Shown here in pieces: positions 26,417 to 35,540 of a stretch of DNA of 64,000 nucleotides (positions are counted from its first letter, which is position 1; every line of letters starts with the position of its first letter). The stretch comes from Nocardia flavorosea NBRC 108225. Its GTDB lineage: Bacteria > Actinomycetota > Actinomycetes > Mycobacteriales > Mycobacteriaceae. The translations under genes and the position numbers were made by a program. The stretch is from the NCBI RefSeq assembly GCF_001613385.1, contig NZ_BDCG01000012.1:62001-126000 (forward strand). Reading direction: 5' to 3'. Below the pieces are notes generated by a model. The model ran no database searches, was not told the origin of the DNA, and saw nothing but the letters and a program-made list of their open reading frames with translations.

Positions 26417-27773
26417 CCTGCGCCTGCCGTCGCTGCGGGTACGGATCACAGTGACGACCACGGTCATCGTACTGGCGGTTCTGGCCTGCGGTGCGGTGAG
26501 TTTTCTGGCGTTGTTCCGCCATACCCTGATCACAGGACAGTCGAAGTCCGCAGATATCCAGGCAGCGCAGATCGCCGCGGACGCGCAGCACCGGCTCGAA
26601 AACGCCGCAGACCCGGTATTGCTTCCGGTGTCGGAAGTCGACGATGTGATCATTCAGCTCCAGCAGGACGGTCGCGTGATCGCCACCTCCGAAGGGGATT
26701 CCGCCGGGCCGGCCCTGCCCGTACCGGGCGCCGAACGCTTCTTCGTCGGCGAGGACAGCTACGTCGTGCAATCGGCGCCGGTCCCAGTGGCCTCGGGAGC
26801 GGTGCAATCCGTTGTCGTCGCACGCTCACTGGAGGACGCCGACAGCGCGGTGCGATCGGCGGCTCTCCTCCTGGCCGCCGCGGTGCCCACCGTCAGCGCG
26901 TTCGTCGCCGCACTGATGTGGGCGGTTGTCGGCCGCTCGCTGCGGCCGGTCGAGCGCATACGGCTCGATGCCGAATCCATCGGCGCGGATCTTTCCCGGC
27001 GCGTGGATCCCCCCGCCGGGAAAGACGAGGTCGCACGGCTGGCCGCAACCATGAACCGGATGCTCGACCGGCTCGAGTCCTCGCACCGGGCCCAGCAACG
27101 GTTCGTCTCCGACGCCTCCCACGAACTGCGCTCGCCCGTGGCCGCCATCCGTCAGCACGCGCAGGTCGCGTTGCACCATCCCGGGGCGACCGATCTGGCA
27201 TCGCTGGCCGGGGTCGTCGAGAGCGAGGCCGCCCGACTACACGATCTGGTGGACGATCTGTTGCTGCTGGCACGTCTCGGGGAAGGCCCCGGCTACGACC
27301 GCAGCGAAGTCGATCTCGACGATATAGTCCTCGCCGAAGCGACCCGGTTGCGCCAACTCGGTGTCACCGTCGATATCGCGGCCGTGGGACCGGCCCGGGT
27401 GCTCGCCGACGAAGGACTACTGGCCAGAGCGGTTCGCAATGCCACCGATAATGCGCGCCGCCACGCCCGCAGCCGCATCGACTTCACCCTGCGCTGCGCG
27501 AACGGACAGGTTGTCCTCTGGGTCGACGACGACGGCGACGGTGTCCCGGAGTCGGACCGTGACCGGCTGTTCCGCCGTTTCGAACGCAGCGACGACAACC
27601 GCAGCCGCGCCCACGGCGGCGCCGGTCTGGGGCTTGCCATCATCGCCGAGGCCGCCCGTCACACCGGCGGCAGCGCGCGACTGTCCAGCTCACCCCGCGG
27701 CGGAGCCCGCCTCGAGATCAACCTGCCCGAACACACCGGCGACTGCGGCTACTGCCGAACCCCCGCATCGTAG
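26409..27773 (+). CDS. Sensor histidine kinase, partner of the OmpR regulator
   Basis: 454 residues. Two membrane segments (about 12-35 and 155-178) flank an extracytoplasmic sensor region of about 120 residues. HAMP follows, then the H-box SDASHELRSPV with phospho-acceptor His238, and an ATPase domain with N-box NATDNARRHA and G-boxes DDDGDGVPE and GAGLGL. The signal is unknown. The adjacent genes (Ter family on one side, a gene-poor stretch on the other) do not reveal the target. Confidence 0.93.
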   Translation: MTSLRLPSLRVRITVTTTVIVLAVLACGAVSFLALFRHTLITGQSKSADIQAAQIAADAQHRLENAADPVLLPVSEVDDVIIQLQQDGRVIATSEGDSAGPALPVPGAERFFVGEDSYVVQSAPVPVASGAVQSVVVARSLEDADSAVRSAALLLAAAVPTVSAFVAALMWAVVGRSLRPVERIRLDAESIGADLSRRVDPPAGKDEVARLAATMNRMLDRLESSHRAQQRFVSDASHELRSPVAAIRQHAQVALHHPGATDLASLAGVVESEAARLHDLVDDLLLLARLGEGPGYDRSEVDLDDIVLAEATRLRQLGVTVDIAAVGPARVLADEGLLARAVRNATDNARRHARSRIDFTLRCANGQVVLWVDDDGDGVPESDRDRLFRRFERSDDNRSRAHGGAGLGLAIIAEAARHTGGSARLSSSPRGGARLEINLPEHTGDCGYCRTPAS

Positions 27774-28237
27774 GCGACTGCGGAAGCGAAGGATGATCAT
27801 CGGAGGACGACACCTGCAGACACGGCCGGAAATCCTTTCGCCGACGCCGAGAACCGGGCTCCGCTCCGGATACAAGCGGGCGGATGACCAGAGTGTTCGG
27901 GAGTTCCACCCTGAAGTCTCCGGTTCCGAAATGTATCGGGCAGCGGCACACCACTTTTCGGGATGCAACCCCGGCCGGACTCCGCGCTCCGGTTGACCGG
28001 CAACGCAACGAATCGCTGGGTGTCTCCCTCCGGATTCGTCGACGGTCGGCCGGGCAGATCATGGATACCCCCGGGTGAAGAAGTACCACCCGCCGTCGCC
28101 GCGGAACTGCTGAGCGCGATACCGCCCCCGAGCACGGTTCCATCCCACCGGCCGATCGACATCGAGTCCGCCCTTCGGTTTTCAGAGTGGCAGGCCGCCG
28201 GTAGCGCGGTGGCAGCTGCTACTGTGCCGACCTCGAT
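27774..28237. other. Intergenic stretch without a recognisable gene
   Basis: About 460 bp between the histidine kinase and the convergent membrane-protein gene. Several short frames overlap each other on both strands, and none shows a motif or RBS. Confidence 0.4.
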
Positions 28238-29332
28238 TCATTCGTGGCCGGATATCGTTGCCGGTGTTGTCACGTCATGTCTTGCCGGCCCACGAACCCG
28301 CCCGGACAGCCGGGTCAAGAGCGCTGCGGTCACGATTATCACGAGCGTTCCCGTGGTCACAGCGGCGATCGTGGTCAGTGTGCCGGAAGGATCGATCAGC
28401 ACCATGAGGACCATGGCGGCGGTGTGGCCGATCAGGGCGCCACCGACCAGCCAGATCTGATGCCGGTCAGTCCAGTCCGAAGATCTGGACCATCGGTGGA
28501 TCAGAATCGAGACTGCCACCGCCACCGTGGCAGCGGCCGTCATCGAGAGATAGACCAACGCGCCGTCACCGAGCGCTGGACCTTCCGGCGGATTACCCCG
28601 CGGAAACAGCAGGCACAAGAAGACCAACGTTGCCACCCCGGCGACCGGGCCCACCACAATCACGGCGGGCGTCCGGTGAGTGCCGGATGCCCGCGTGAGT
28701 GGGCCGGATCGAGGAAGGCGCCCCGGGAGGACCCGCAGTGCGACGAACGACAGGATGACCATGACGATCACAAGTCCGATCGAAAACCCTATCGGCGCTC
28801 GATAGCCGGGATCTTCGGTGGCAGAGAACGTCACTCGCGCCAGAGCGAGGCCGGCGAGCGCGGTGAGCGAGATACCCACGAGACCACGCCGGCGCAGATA
28901 GGAGCGCCGTTTCAGTTCAGGGAAGAGCAGATCGGTGATCACGATGGGAATCATCACGCTGAACACGATGTGGTAGCCGGCCTGGGTTTCCCAATAAGTC
29001 GCGTTGAAACCGAGTAGCCGCAGGCCCCATTCGTCGGCGTTGTACATCGTTGTACTGGTCAGCGCCTGTAGACCGAAGCCGTCCTCGGCGAGTTCGTACA
29101 CCAGCCCCATCACGATCACACTCGGCCAACCGCCACCGGCACGGACCACCAGCTCGCGCACGAGCAGGACCCCCGCCCCGTACATCGGGATGAGTACCGG
29201 AAAAACCAGCCACATGATCGGCATACCCACTGCCGAGAACGTCAATTCGCCGCAGACCGGCGCCAACAGGAGCAGCGTCCACGCCGCCTTACCACGACGC
29301 CGCGGCGCCGGAGCAACTACTGATCGTTCCAC
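28238..29332 (-). CDS. Multi-pass membrane protein of unknown function
   Basis: 364 residues with about nine to ten hydrophobic segments spread over the whole length and a basic N-terminus (APAPRRRGKA). I do not recognise the family; it may be a transporter or an intramembrane enzyme. A cluster of polar residues in the third and fourth segments (YELAEDGFG) could be functional. Start GTG 29332 has GGGGAG upstream. It diverges from a TetR gene across a perfect palindrome, so it is probably the repressed target. Confidence 0.78.
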   Translation of the reverse strand: MERSVVAPAPRRRGKAAWTLLLLAPVCGELTFSAVGMPIMWLVFPVLIPMYGAGVLLVRELVVRAGGGWPSVIVMGLVYELAEDGFGLQALTSTTMYNADEWGLRLLGFNATYWETQAGYHIVFSVMIPIVITDLLFPELKRRSYLRRRGLVGISLTALAGLALARVTFSATEDPGYRAPIGFSIGLVIVMVILSFVALRVLPGRLPRSGPLTRASGTHRTPAVIVVGPVAGVATLVFLCLLFPRGNPPEGPALGDGALVYLSMTAAATVAVAVSILIHRWSRSSDWTDRHQIWLVGGALIGHTAAMVLMVLIDPSGTLTTIAAVTTGTLVIIVTAALLTRLSGRVRGPARHDVTTPATISGHE

Positions 29333-29348
29333 GTACTCAACTCCCCGG

Positions 29349-29376
29349 AGAGTTTTACTCAGCTGAGTAAAACTCT
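29349..29376. promoter_or_regulatory. Perfect 28-bp palindrome, likely TetR operator
   Basis: AGAGTTTTACTCAG followed directly by its reverse complement, with no spacer and no mismatch. It lies 17 bp upstream of the membrane-protein start and 51 bp upstream of the TetR start. It covers the AT-rich part of the intergenic region, where the promoters must be. Confidence 0.85.
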
Positions 29377-29427
29377 AGGCTGCGTTCAGCCACAAGGCAA
29401 GATGGTGCCGAGAGGGAGAGGACGCCA

Positions 29428-30099
29428 ATGACCGGGACAACACACGACCAATCGTCGGCGACGCGGTCGAGACGGGCGCAGATCATCGAGGCGACAATCG
29501 AATCGATTGCCGAATTCGGTTACGCGCGAACGACATTCGCCAAGATAGCCACCCGCGGCGGATTGAGCAGCACCCGGCTCATCTCTTACCATTTCGCGAG
29601 CAAGCGCGATTTGATGGACGCGGTCATCGACGATATCTACCGGTCGATCGATCAGTTCCTGTTCGACCGTATGGCCATCGATCCGGCCACTCGGCCGATC
29701 TCGCAGCGGCCGGATCGGCCCGAGAACCCGGAATCTGCGGCAGCGGAGTTGCGTGCATACATCACCGGCGTGGTCGCCTACATCGACAAACACCGGTCGC
29801 GGATGCGAGCACTCCAATCGATCTTCGCCGCCGAACACGACGAGATGCCCAACCCGGCAGTGACCCAGGCCGATCCACACGGTGTGGTGATGAGCAACCT
29901 GCAGAACATCCTGCGACGCGGCCGGCGCGACGGCGAGTTCCGCGATTTCGACCCGGTGGTGATCGCGACGATGATCCAGCGCCCCCTGGAAGCACTCCCA
30001 CTCTTGCTGGCCGGTCGGACGCGGATCGACCTCGACAAATACGCCGCAGAACTCGCCACCGCCGTCGATCTCGCCACCCGGAATCCGGAACACCGGTGA
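29428..30099 (+). CDS. TetR-family transcriptional regulator
   Basis: 223 residues. The helix-turn-helix region reads FAKIATRGGLSSTRLISYHF at about 45-65. The ligand domain is of the common TetR type. Start ATG 29428 has a purine-rich RBS (GGAGAGGA). It is divergent from the membrane-protein gene and most likely binds the 28-bp palindrome to control both genes. Confidence 0.92.
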   Translation: MTGTTHDQSSATRSRRAQIIEATIESIAEFGYARTTFAKIATRGGLSSTRLISYHFASKRDLMDAVIDDIYRSIDQFLFDRMAIDPATRPISQRPDRPENPESAAAELRAYITGVVAYIDKHRSRMRALQSIFAAEHDEMPNPAVTQADPHGVVMSNLQNILRRGRRDGEFRDFDPVVIATMIQRPLEALPLLLAGRTRIDLDKYAAELATAVDLATRNPEHR

Positions 30100-30260
30100 A
30101 GGCCGGGATCGGAACGGATAGCAGTACAGTTCCCGTCCCGGGGCTTATGGTCGGTCTGCCGTTCTTCTTCGGTTCGAGTGCTCACCGCCGGGGTTCACGG
30201 CCTCCCTCCGTCTGTCGCCGGCCGGTGCCGGGCTGACGCCGGACGCGGATCTCGCCGGAT

Positions 30261-30545
30261 TCAGGCGGCGCGGCGAGGCCGGGGAACGTTCACGCCGTCC
30301 ATGACCTCCGTCCACCACTGGTGTAGCGGACTGGGGTCGGGCCAGTGCACATCGGCGGCGAAGTCGTCGACTGCCGTACCGCCCCCGGGGGCGGTGGTGC
30401 GGCGCCGGACGGCTGCGGGCCCCGGGCCGGGGGGTGCGACCGGCGTCGGCGTCGTGGGCTGTGACCCCTGCTTGTTCGACACGGTCGGCGCGGACGGAAT
30501 GGAGGCCGACGCGATCGAGATCAGGCGGGAAGCGGGCATGGTCAT
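30261..30545 (-). CDS. Hypothetical Pro-rich small protein
   Basis: 94 residues, Pro/Thr/Ala-rich in the middle with a charged C-terminus (WWTEVMDGVNVPRP). No known domain. ATG 30545 has GAGAGGAA about 7 nt upstream. It could be a real small protein at the end of the hsp20 transcript, or a chance frame in GC-rich DNA. Confidence 0.35.
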   Translation of the reverse strand: MTMPASRLISIASASIPSAPTVSNKQGSQPTTPTPVAPPGPGPAAVRRRTTAPGGGTAVDDFAADVHWPDPSPLHQWWTEVMDGVNVPRPRRAA

Positions 30546-30587
30546 GGCGTCGTTCCTCTCTCGAACCATGATCGGGGGAACTACTTT

Positions 30588-31130
30588 TCAGGCAAGCCCG
30601 GGTGGGCCCGGAGGCCGAATGCCGACCGGGCCCACCCGTCGCCGGATGGAGTGGGGAGAATTGAAGAACTCAGGACCGGCCGGGCGGAACGACTCGGCCC
30701 GACGTGCCACGTGCGGTGGCGGTGCCGGCGCGCCGCGGCGGGCGCGTCGTCGGCGTCGGTGCAATCCCCGCGGGCCCGGTGCATTCCCTTGCCCCGTGGC
30801 CGGTCCTGCTGCGTACGAGGGACGGATATCACCTCCCTTAATGCCTACTTGTCGGGATGCGCGGGACCTGCGGTACTCGGGCGGGCCGCGGGCGCGTGCC
30901 CGGACCCGCGCCGGCCGCCGACCCCGCAGCCGGGGAGCGGGAGGCCTGAAGTCGACGGCCCGCCGCCGTGGGGCGACGGTCGTACGCAGCCCCGGTATCC
31001 ACCGGACCCGGGCCGCGCACAGCGCCTCGTCGACTTCCGCGAACAGCTCCTCGACGTCGGGATCGAGTTCGATCAGCCGCGCCTCCACGCCCGATAGCCT
31101 GTTGTTCCTGATGCCGTTCGGTGCGTACAT
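30588..31130 (-). CDS. Hypothetical protein downstream of hsp20
   Basis: 180 residues. The first 50 residues look real (acidic segment LIELDPDVEELFAEVDEAL). The rest is Arg/Pro-rich and could be a disordered tail or a frame-shifted region. ATG 31130 has GGAGG 6 nt upstream, and the gene follows hsp20 by 33 bp. The function is unknown; a frameshift after about residue 55 is possible. Confidence 0.45.
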   Translation of the reverse strand: MYAPNGIRNNRLSGVEARLIELDPDVEELFAEVDEALCAARVRWIPGLRTTVAPRRRAVDFRPPAPRLRGRRPARVRARARGPPEYRRSRASRQVGIKGGDIRPSYAAGPATGQGNAPGPRGLHRRRRRARRGAPAPPPHVARRAESFRPAGPEFFNSPHSIRRRVGPVGIRPPGPPGLA

Positions 31131-31163
31131 GGTCGGCCTCCGTGCCGGCGCCGACCCGGAAGG

Positions 31164-31586
31164 TCAGGCGGTGAGTGCCTGACGCTCGTGGTCGTGGCGC
31201 GCGATCTCGATCTTGCGGGGCTTGGCCTGCTCCGAGACCGGGATCACCAGGCGCAGCACGCCGTCGCGGTAATCGGCGCGGATCGCGTCGGTATCGAGGT
31301 TCTCCCCCAGGAACAGCTGCCGGCTGAACACACCGCGCGGGCGCTCGGCCGCCAGCATCGAACGATCGGCATCCAGTTCCGGGCGCGATGCCCGCACGGT
31401 CACCACATTGCGTTCGACGTCCAGGTCCAGGGAGTCCGGGTCGATGCCGGGCAGATCCAGCTCGACGAAGAAGTCGTCGCCCTCACGCCAGGCATCCATC
31501 GGCATTGCCGCCGGCCGCGCCGGTGTGCCGAAAACCTGCTGGGTCAGACGATCCAGATCACGGAAGGGATCGGTGCGCATCAACAT
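31164..31586 (-). CDS. Hsp20/alpha-crystallin small heat-shock protein
   Basis: 140 residues. The alpha-crystallin domain runs from about 35 to 130: [20 protein letters not shown], then [17 protein letters not shown], and the C-terminal [10 protein letters not shown]. It is an ATP-independent chaperone that holds unfolding proteins. Start ATG 31586 has GGAGG about 8 nt upstream; the GTG three codons earlier sits on the RBS. It diverges from a MerR/HspR-like gene, and the shared region holds a CIRCE-like element. Confidence 0.93.
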   Translation of the reverse strand: MLMRTDPFRDLDRLTQQVFGTPARPAAMPMDAWREGDDFFVELDLPGIDPDSLDLDVERNVVTVRASRPELDADRSMLAAERPRGVFSRQLFLGENLDTDAIRADYRDGVLRLVIPVSEQAKPRKIEIARHDHERQALTA

Positions 31587-31639
31587 GGTCGCCACCTCCA
31601 GTTCACTCCTTCACTGTCGAAGAGAAACCAGATAATCTA

Positions 31640-31651
31640 TGTCAACTGACA
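31640..31651. promoter_or_regulatory. 12-bp palindrome in the hsp20/merR intergenic region
   Basis: TGTCA-AC-TGACA, a perfect 5-2-5 inverted repeat between the hsp20 start and the CIRCE-like element. It is a possible additional operator for the adjacent MerR-type regulator. Confidence 0.4.
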
Positions 31652-31662
31652 CATATCATTTA

Positions 31663-31689
31663 TTAGCACTCGATGCAGTCGAGTGCAAG
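31663..31689. promoter_or_regulatory. CIRCE-like element
   Basis: TTAGCACTC, 9-nt spacer, GAGTGCAAG. The CIRCE consensus is TTAGCACTC-N9-GAGTGCTAA, so the left arm is perfect and the right arm matches 7 of 9. It is 77 bp upstream of the hsp20 start and 41 bp upstream of the MerR-type start. CIRCE is the HrcA operator, which suggests heat-shock control by HrcA. Confidence 0.82.
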
Positions 31690-31729
31690 TGGTACGGCAA
31701 AATAAATGACGAGAGGATGGTGAGGACCA

Positions 31730-32086
31730 GTGAAAAACGCGGGTGACCAGGGCCGCCACCGGCCCGGAGACGGGCAGGGCGTGTACGCGATATCGGTGGC
31801 CGCGGAACTGGCCGGCGTCGGGGTCCAGACGCTGCGCCTCTACGAGCGACACGGGTTGGTCACCCCGGAGCGAAGCTCCGGCGGCACCCGCCGCTACAGC
31901 CACGACGATCTGGCACGGCTACACCGCATCGCCGAACTGAACGGCCAAGGCATCCCGCTCACCGCGGTCGGACGCATCCTCGAACTCGAAGACGCCAACG
32001 CCACACTCCGCGACGCCAACGCGGCGCTGACCACCGAACGTGACCGGCTCCGCGACCGCAGGCCGCCACCACCCGGGCGTACATAA
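31730..32086 (+). CDS. MerR-family regulator, HspR-like
   Basis: 118 residues. The MerR helix-turn-helix reads VYAISVAAELAGVGVQTLRL followed by YERHGLVTPERS and then GIPLTAVGRILELE, as in HspR repressors. A short coiled-coil (ANATLRDANAALTTERDRLRD) follows. Start GTG 31730 has TGAGGA a few bases upstream. Divergence from hsp20 suggests it regulates that gene. The main HspR of the cell normally sits in the dnaK operon, so this is a second copy. Confidence 0.88.
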   Translation: MKNAGDQGRHRPGDGQGVYAISVAAELAGVGVQTLRLYERHGLVTPERSSGGTRRYSHDDLARLHRIAELNGQGIPLTAVGRILELEDANATLRDANAALTTERDRLRDRRPPPPGRT

Positions 32087-32341
32087 TCGCCCGCGGCCGA
32101 TCACTCGCCGAACGGCACCGGCACCGGGGGACCGTGGTCACCAGCCGACCCCAGGTGGCAGGCCGGGCCGATATCGCCACGTGATCACGCCCGGTACCCC
32201 GATAACAGCCGAATCGCCCGGCAGGAACGTTTCGATCAAACCGTTGGCGGCTCCGGCGCGATCACCTAATCTCCCCGATGCAGGCCGACGGAATCCTTCT
32301 CTTCGGTCTGAGCATCACGCCAGTCATTGCATATCGACCCC

Positions 32342-32959
32342 ATGCGAGTGCCTATGAACCCGACTGTTGACGATTCACCGATTCCGTCCACCTCCGCGTC
32401 CACACCGGCGAACTCCCGACTTCCCGGTGACCAGCTGAGCTTCCGCACCCGCCACCGCGGCGAAGCCGTCATCTTGTCGGCGCGTGGCAGAGCCGACGCA
32501 GCCACGGTGCCGCTGTGGCGCACCGAAGTCCGCGAAGCCGTCGAAGAGGCAGTGCGCACCGGCTCCGCCGTGATCATCGACGCCGGCGGGCTCGAATTCC
32601 TGTCCCGGCACACCGTGGCCGCCCTGGCCCGAGACGCGCGCCGCTACCGGCAAAACGGCACCGAAATCGTCCTGGTCACCACAGATCTGGGCATCGCCCA
32701 CCTCGCTGCCGGCGACGCCCGGACCGTAGACCTGCCAGTCCGCTCGACTGTGGTCAGCGCACTGACCGCAATCCGCCTGCGCAAAAGAGCTACATACGCC
32801 ACCAGCCGGCCGAGCCCGCATCGCACACCACAGATCACCCCGGAGCAGCACGGGGCCCCGCACAGCGGACGTACACATTATCTGCCCGGCGAAATAATTC
32901 CCGGTCGCGGCGATCTCCGCCCCACGGTGGTCGCCACGCCGCTACCGCGTCTCCGATAG
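32342..32959 (+). CDS. STAS-domain protein (anti-sigma-factor-antagonist-like)
   Basis: About 205 residues. A STAS domain spans about 35-135 (AVIIDAGGLEFLSRHTVAAL, with a Ser at the usual phosphorylation position). It is preceded by a Ser/Pro-rich N-terminus and followed by a 60-residue disordered-looking tail. The start is uncertain (ATG 32342 or 32354; no strong RBS). Such proteins bind anti-sigma kinases to control stress sigma factors; no partner is encoded beside it. Confidence 0.75.
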   Translation: MRVPMNPTVDDSPIPSTSASTPANSRLPGDQLSFRTRHRGEAVILSARGRADAATVPLWRTEVREAVEEAVRTGSAVIIDAGGLEFLSRHTVAALARDARRYRQNGTEIVLVTTDLGIAHLAAGDARTVDLPVRSTVVSALTAIRLRKRATYATSRPSPHRTPQITPEQHGAPHSGRTHYLPGEIIPGRGDLRPTVVATPLPRLR

Positions 32960-33121
32960 CCCCGCCGCAACCAGCCGCCAACGCCATGGCCATCGAACTC
33001 GGCAGCCGTGAGCCGGAATTCGGGGAGGGTGCCGGGCCCGAGGGCCGCCGATCATTCGGTCCGCATATTCCGCCGTCCGGCGGACACCTGTCCCTCCGCG
33101 AAACGGGCTGGACGTCCGAAC

Positions 33122-35461
33122 TCAGTCGGCACGCTCGCCCGAGTCCGGAGGAGTGGTATTCGCTGCGGCGAGCAGAGCATCGAGTTGCTCCGATGCCATC
33201 CCGAACAAAGCGAGCCGGTTCAATGGGATGGAGGCGATCATGCGCATCATGTCCACACCGAGCGCGTCACCACTGCCCATACTGTCGGCCATCTCGCCGA
33301 ACACCGCACTCAGCGCGGCGGCGGCGCGCGGGTCGGCCATCGCCTCGCCGAGCGTCGAGTCGAGGGTGATCGGTATCCGCAGTGTGTCGCCCGCCAGGTC
33401 GATATCGATGTCGGCGCGCAGATCCCGGCTGGAGGCGCCGGCCCAGACCCGGTACGTGCCCGGCTCGAGCACCCACCGGCCGATGCGGGTTTCCCAGTAG
33501 GCAAGGTCCTCCCGCAGTACGTCGATCGTGACCTGTTCACTCGCACCGGGTGCCAGCTCGCCGGTGACCGCGGTGCCGGTCAGCGCACGAACCGGGCGCT
33601 GCACGGCCGAGTCCGGAACCCCGGTGTAGATCTGCACGACCTCACGGCCCGGCCGGGTGCCGGTGTTGGTCACGGTGAGCCGCACGGTGAAGCCGTCACC
33701 CGCCGGTCCCGCCGAGAGCCCGGAATAGCCGAAACCGGTGTAGGACAGACCGTGTCCGAACGGGTAGCAGACGTCCAGGTCGCGGGCGTCGTACCAGCGG
33801 TAGCCGACGAAGAGGCCCTCGCCGTAGCGCACATGCGAGTTCTCGCCGGGGAAGTTCAGGTAGGCGGGGGTGTCCTGCAGACGTACCGGGACCGTCTCGG
33901 CCAGCCGGCCCGACGGGTTCACCACACCGAACAGCACATCGGCGAGCGCACCCCCACCGGCCTGGCCGAGCAGTGCCCCGTCCAGCACCGCAGGTGCCAG
34001 GCGGGCGACCGGCTCCAGTCGCAGCACGCCGCCGTGCGCGAGCACTACCACCGTGTCCGGCTGCTCGCGCGCGACCGCGGCGAGGAGTTCCAGCTGTTCG
34101 GCGGGAAGCTCCAGGTGGTCGCGGTCGAAGCCCTCGGATTCCTGGTCGGCAGCCAAGCCCAGGAATACGACCGCCACCTCGGCATCGCGGGCCGCTGCAA
34201 CGGCCTCGTCGCGGAGGTCCGCGGGGTCGGCGTCGCCGGTCGTGACCGTGAAGCCGGGGTGGTAGGTCACGGTATCGCCGCCGAGAGCTCGGATCTCGGC
34301 GAGCGGGGAGTCGATGCGGGTCGCGGTGACGTGGGAGCTGCCCCCGCCCTGATAGCGGGGTTCGGCGGCAAAGGGTCCGATCACCGCGATATTGCGTCCG
34401 GGAGTCAGCGGCAGCAGGTCGCGATCGTTCTGCAACAGGACCACGCAGCGGGCCGCGGCCTCGCGGGCGAGGCGGTGGTGAGTGTCGGCGAGACCACCGG
34501 AAACACCGGAGCCGGTGTTCTCCTCCGAGTGCGCGCCCGGGTCCGTCTGCTCGGACGCTGCGGCCGTTCCGCCCGGCTCGTCCACGGTCCGAGTACGCGC
34601 TTGGTGAATTCGTTCGGCCAGCCCGGCCACGTTCGTGGCAGCGGCGGTCACCGCGGCCTCGTCCAGGGCGCCCGCCTCGACCGCGGCGACCACCCGATCG
34701 TCGCCGGCACCGGGCCCGCCGGGCATCGCGAGGTCCAGTCCGGCCGCCACCGAGGCGGGGCGGTCGACCACTGCACCCCAGTCGCTCACGACGACACCGT
34801 CGAAACCCCACTCCCCGCGCAGCAGATCGGTGAGCAACCAGCGGTTCTGCGCGGCCGACACGCCGTTGATGCGATTGTAGGAGCACATGACCGTCCACGG
34901 CCGCGCGGTGCGCACGATATGCGAGAAGGCGCGCAGGTAGATTTCACGCAGCGGGCGCGGATCGATATCGGAGCTGGCGCGCATCCGGTCGTGTTCGGCG
35001 TTGTTGGCCGCAAAATGCTTGAGTGAGGCACCGACTCCTGCGCTCTGCACGCCACCGACCCAGGCTGCACCGAGCCGGCCGGTGAGCAGCGGATCCTCCG
35101 AGTAGTACTCGAAGTTCCGGCCGCCGCGCGGATCACGTTTGATGTTCACACCGGGCCCGAGCAGCACGTCCACCCCCAGGACCCGCGCCTCCCGGCCCAG
35201 CGCTTCACCGACCCGGCGCACCAGCCCCGGATCCCAGCTGTTCGCCAACCCGACCGCGGGCGGGAAGCAGGTGGCGGGCTCACTGCCCGCCAGTCCGAGG
35301 TGGTCGGTCGCGCCGGTCTGGCGGCGCACTCCGTGCGGACCGTCGGTCAGCGTCAACGCGGGAACGGGGCCGATCGCCCGGGATGTCCAGAAGTCGGCGC
35401 CGCTACCGAGGGCGGCCTTCTCGGCGAGGGACAGCTGGGACAGATCGGTACGGCTCGTCAT
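33122..35461 (-). CDS. Glycoside hydrolase family 3 beta-glucosidase-like
   Basis: 779 residues without a signal peptide, so probably cytoplasmic. The GH3 N-domain includes GPGVNIKRDPRGGRNFEYYSEDP, KHFAANNAEHDR and the nucleophile block VVVSDWGA. The C-domain has the acidic block FLGLAADQESEGFDR, and a fibronectin-III-like domain lies near the end. The start at ATG 35461 is preceded by GGAGGAG at the right distance; the frame extends 13 codons further without support. It diverges from a TetR gene across 79 bp, which probably controls it. The sugar specificity is not readable. Confidence 0.92.
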   Translation of the reverse strand: MTSRTDLSQLSLAEKAALGSGADFWTSRAIGPVPALTLTDGPHGVRRQTGATDHLGLAGSEPATCFPPAVGLANSWDPGLVRRVGEALGREARVLGVDVLLGPGVNIKRDPRGGRNFEYYSEDPLLTGRLGAAWVGGVQSAGVGASLKHFAANNAEHDRMRASSDIDPRPLREIYLRAFSHIVRTARPWTVMCSYNRINGVSAAQNRWLLTDLLRGEWGFDGVVVSDWGAVVDRPASVAAGLDLAMPGGPGAGDDRVVAAVEAGALDEAAVTAAATNVAGLAERIHQARTRTVDEPGGTAAASEQTDPGAHSEENTGSGVSGGLADTHHRLAREAAARCVVLLQNDRDLLPLTPGRNIAVIGPFAAEPRYQGGGSSHVTATRIDSPLAEIRALGGDTVTYHPGFTVTTGDADPADLRDEAVAAARDAEVAVVFLGLAADQESEGFDRDHLELPAEQLELLAAVAREQPDTVVVLAHGGVLRLEPVARLAPAVLDGALLGQAGGGALADVLFGVVNPSGRLAETVPVRLQDTPAYLNFPGENSHVRYGEGLFVGYRWYDARDLDVCYPFGHGLSYTGFGYSGLSAGPAGDGFTVRLTVTNTGTRPGREVVQIYTGVPDSAVQRPVRALTGTAVTGELAPGASEQVTIDVLREDLAYWETRIGRWVLEPGTYRVWAGASSRDLRADIDIDLAGDTLRIPITLDSTLGEAMADPRAAAALSAVFGEMADSMGSGDALGVDMMRMIASIPLNRLALFGMASEQLDALLAAANTTPPDSGERAD

Positions 35462-35540
35462 CGAGACTCCTCCGGTCGGATACCGAAAACAGTACGCCAT
35501 TCGGTTTTATCGGCAAAGAGGCGCCCGGTACAGTCACGCC

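Noticed and set aside
33008..35026. 672-codon plus-strand frame
   Set aside because: It is antisense to the GH3 gene; no motif or RBS.
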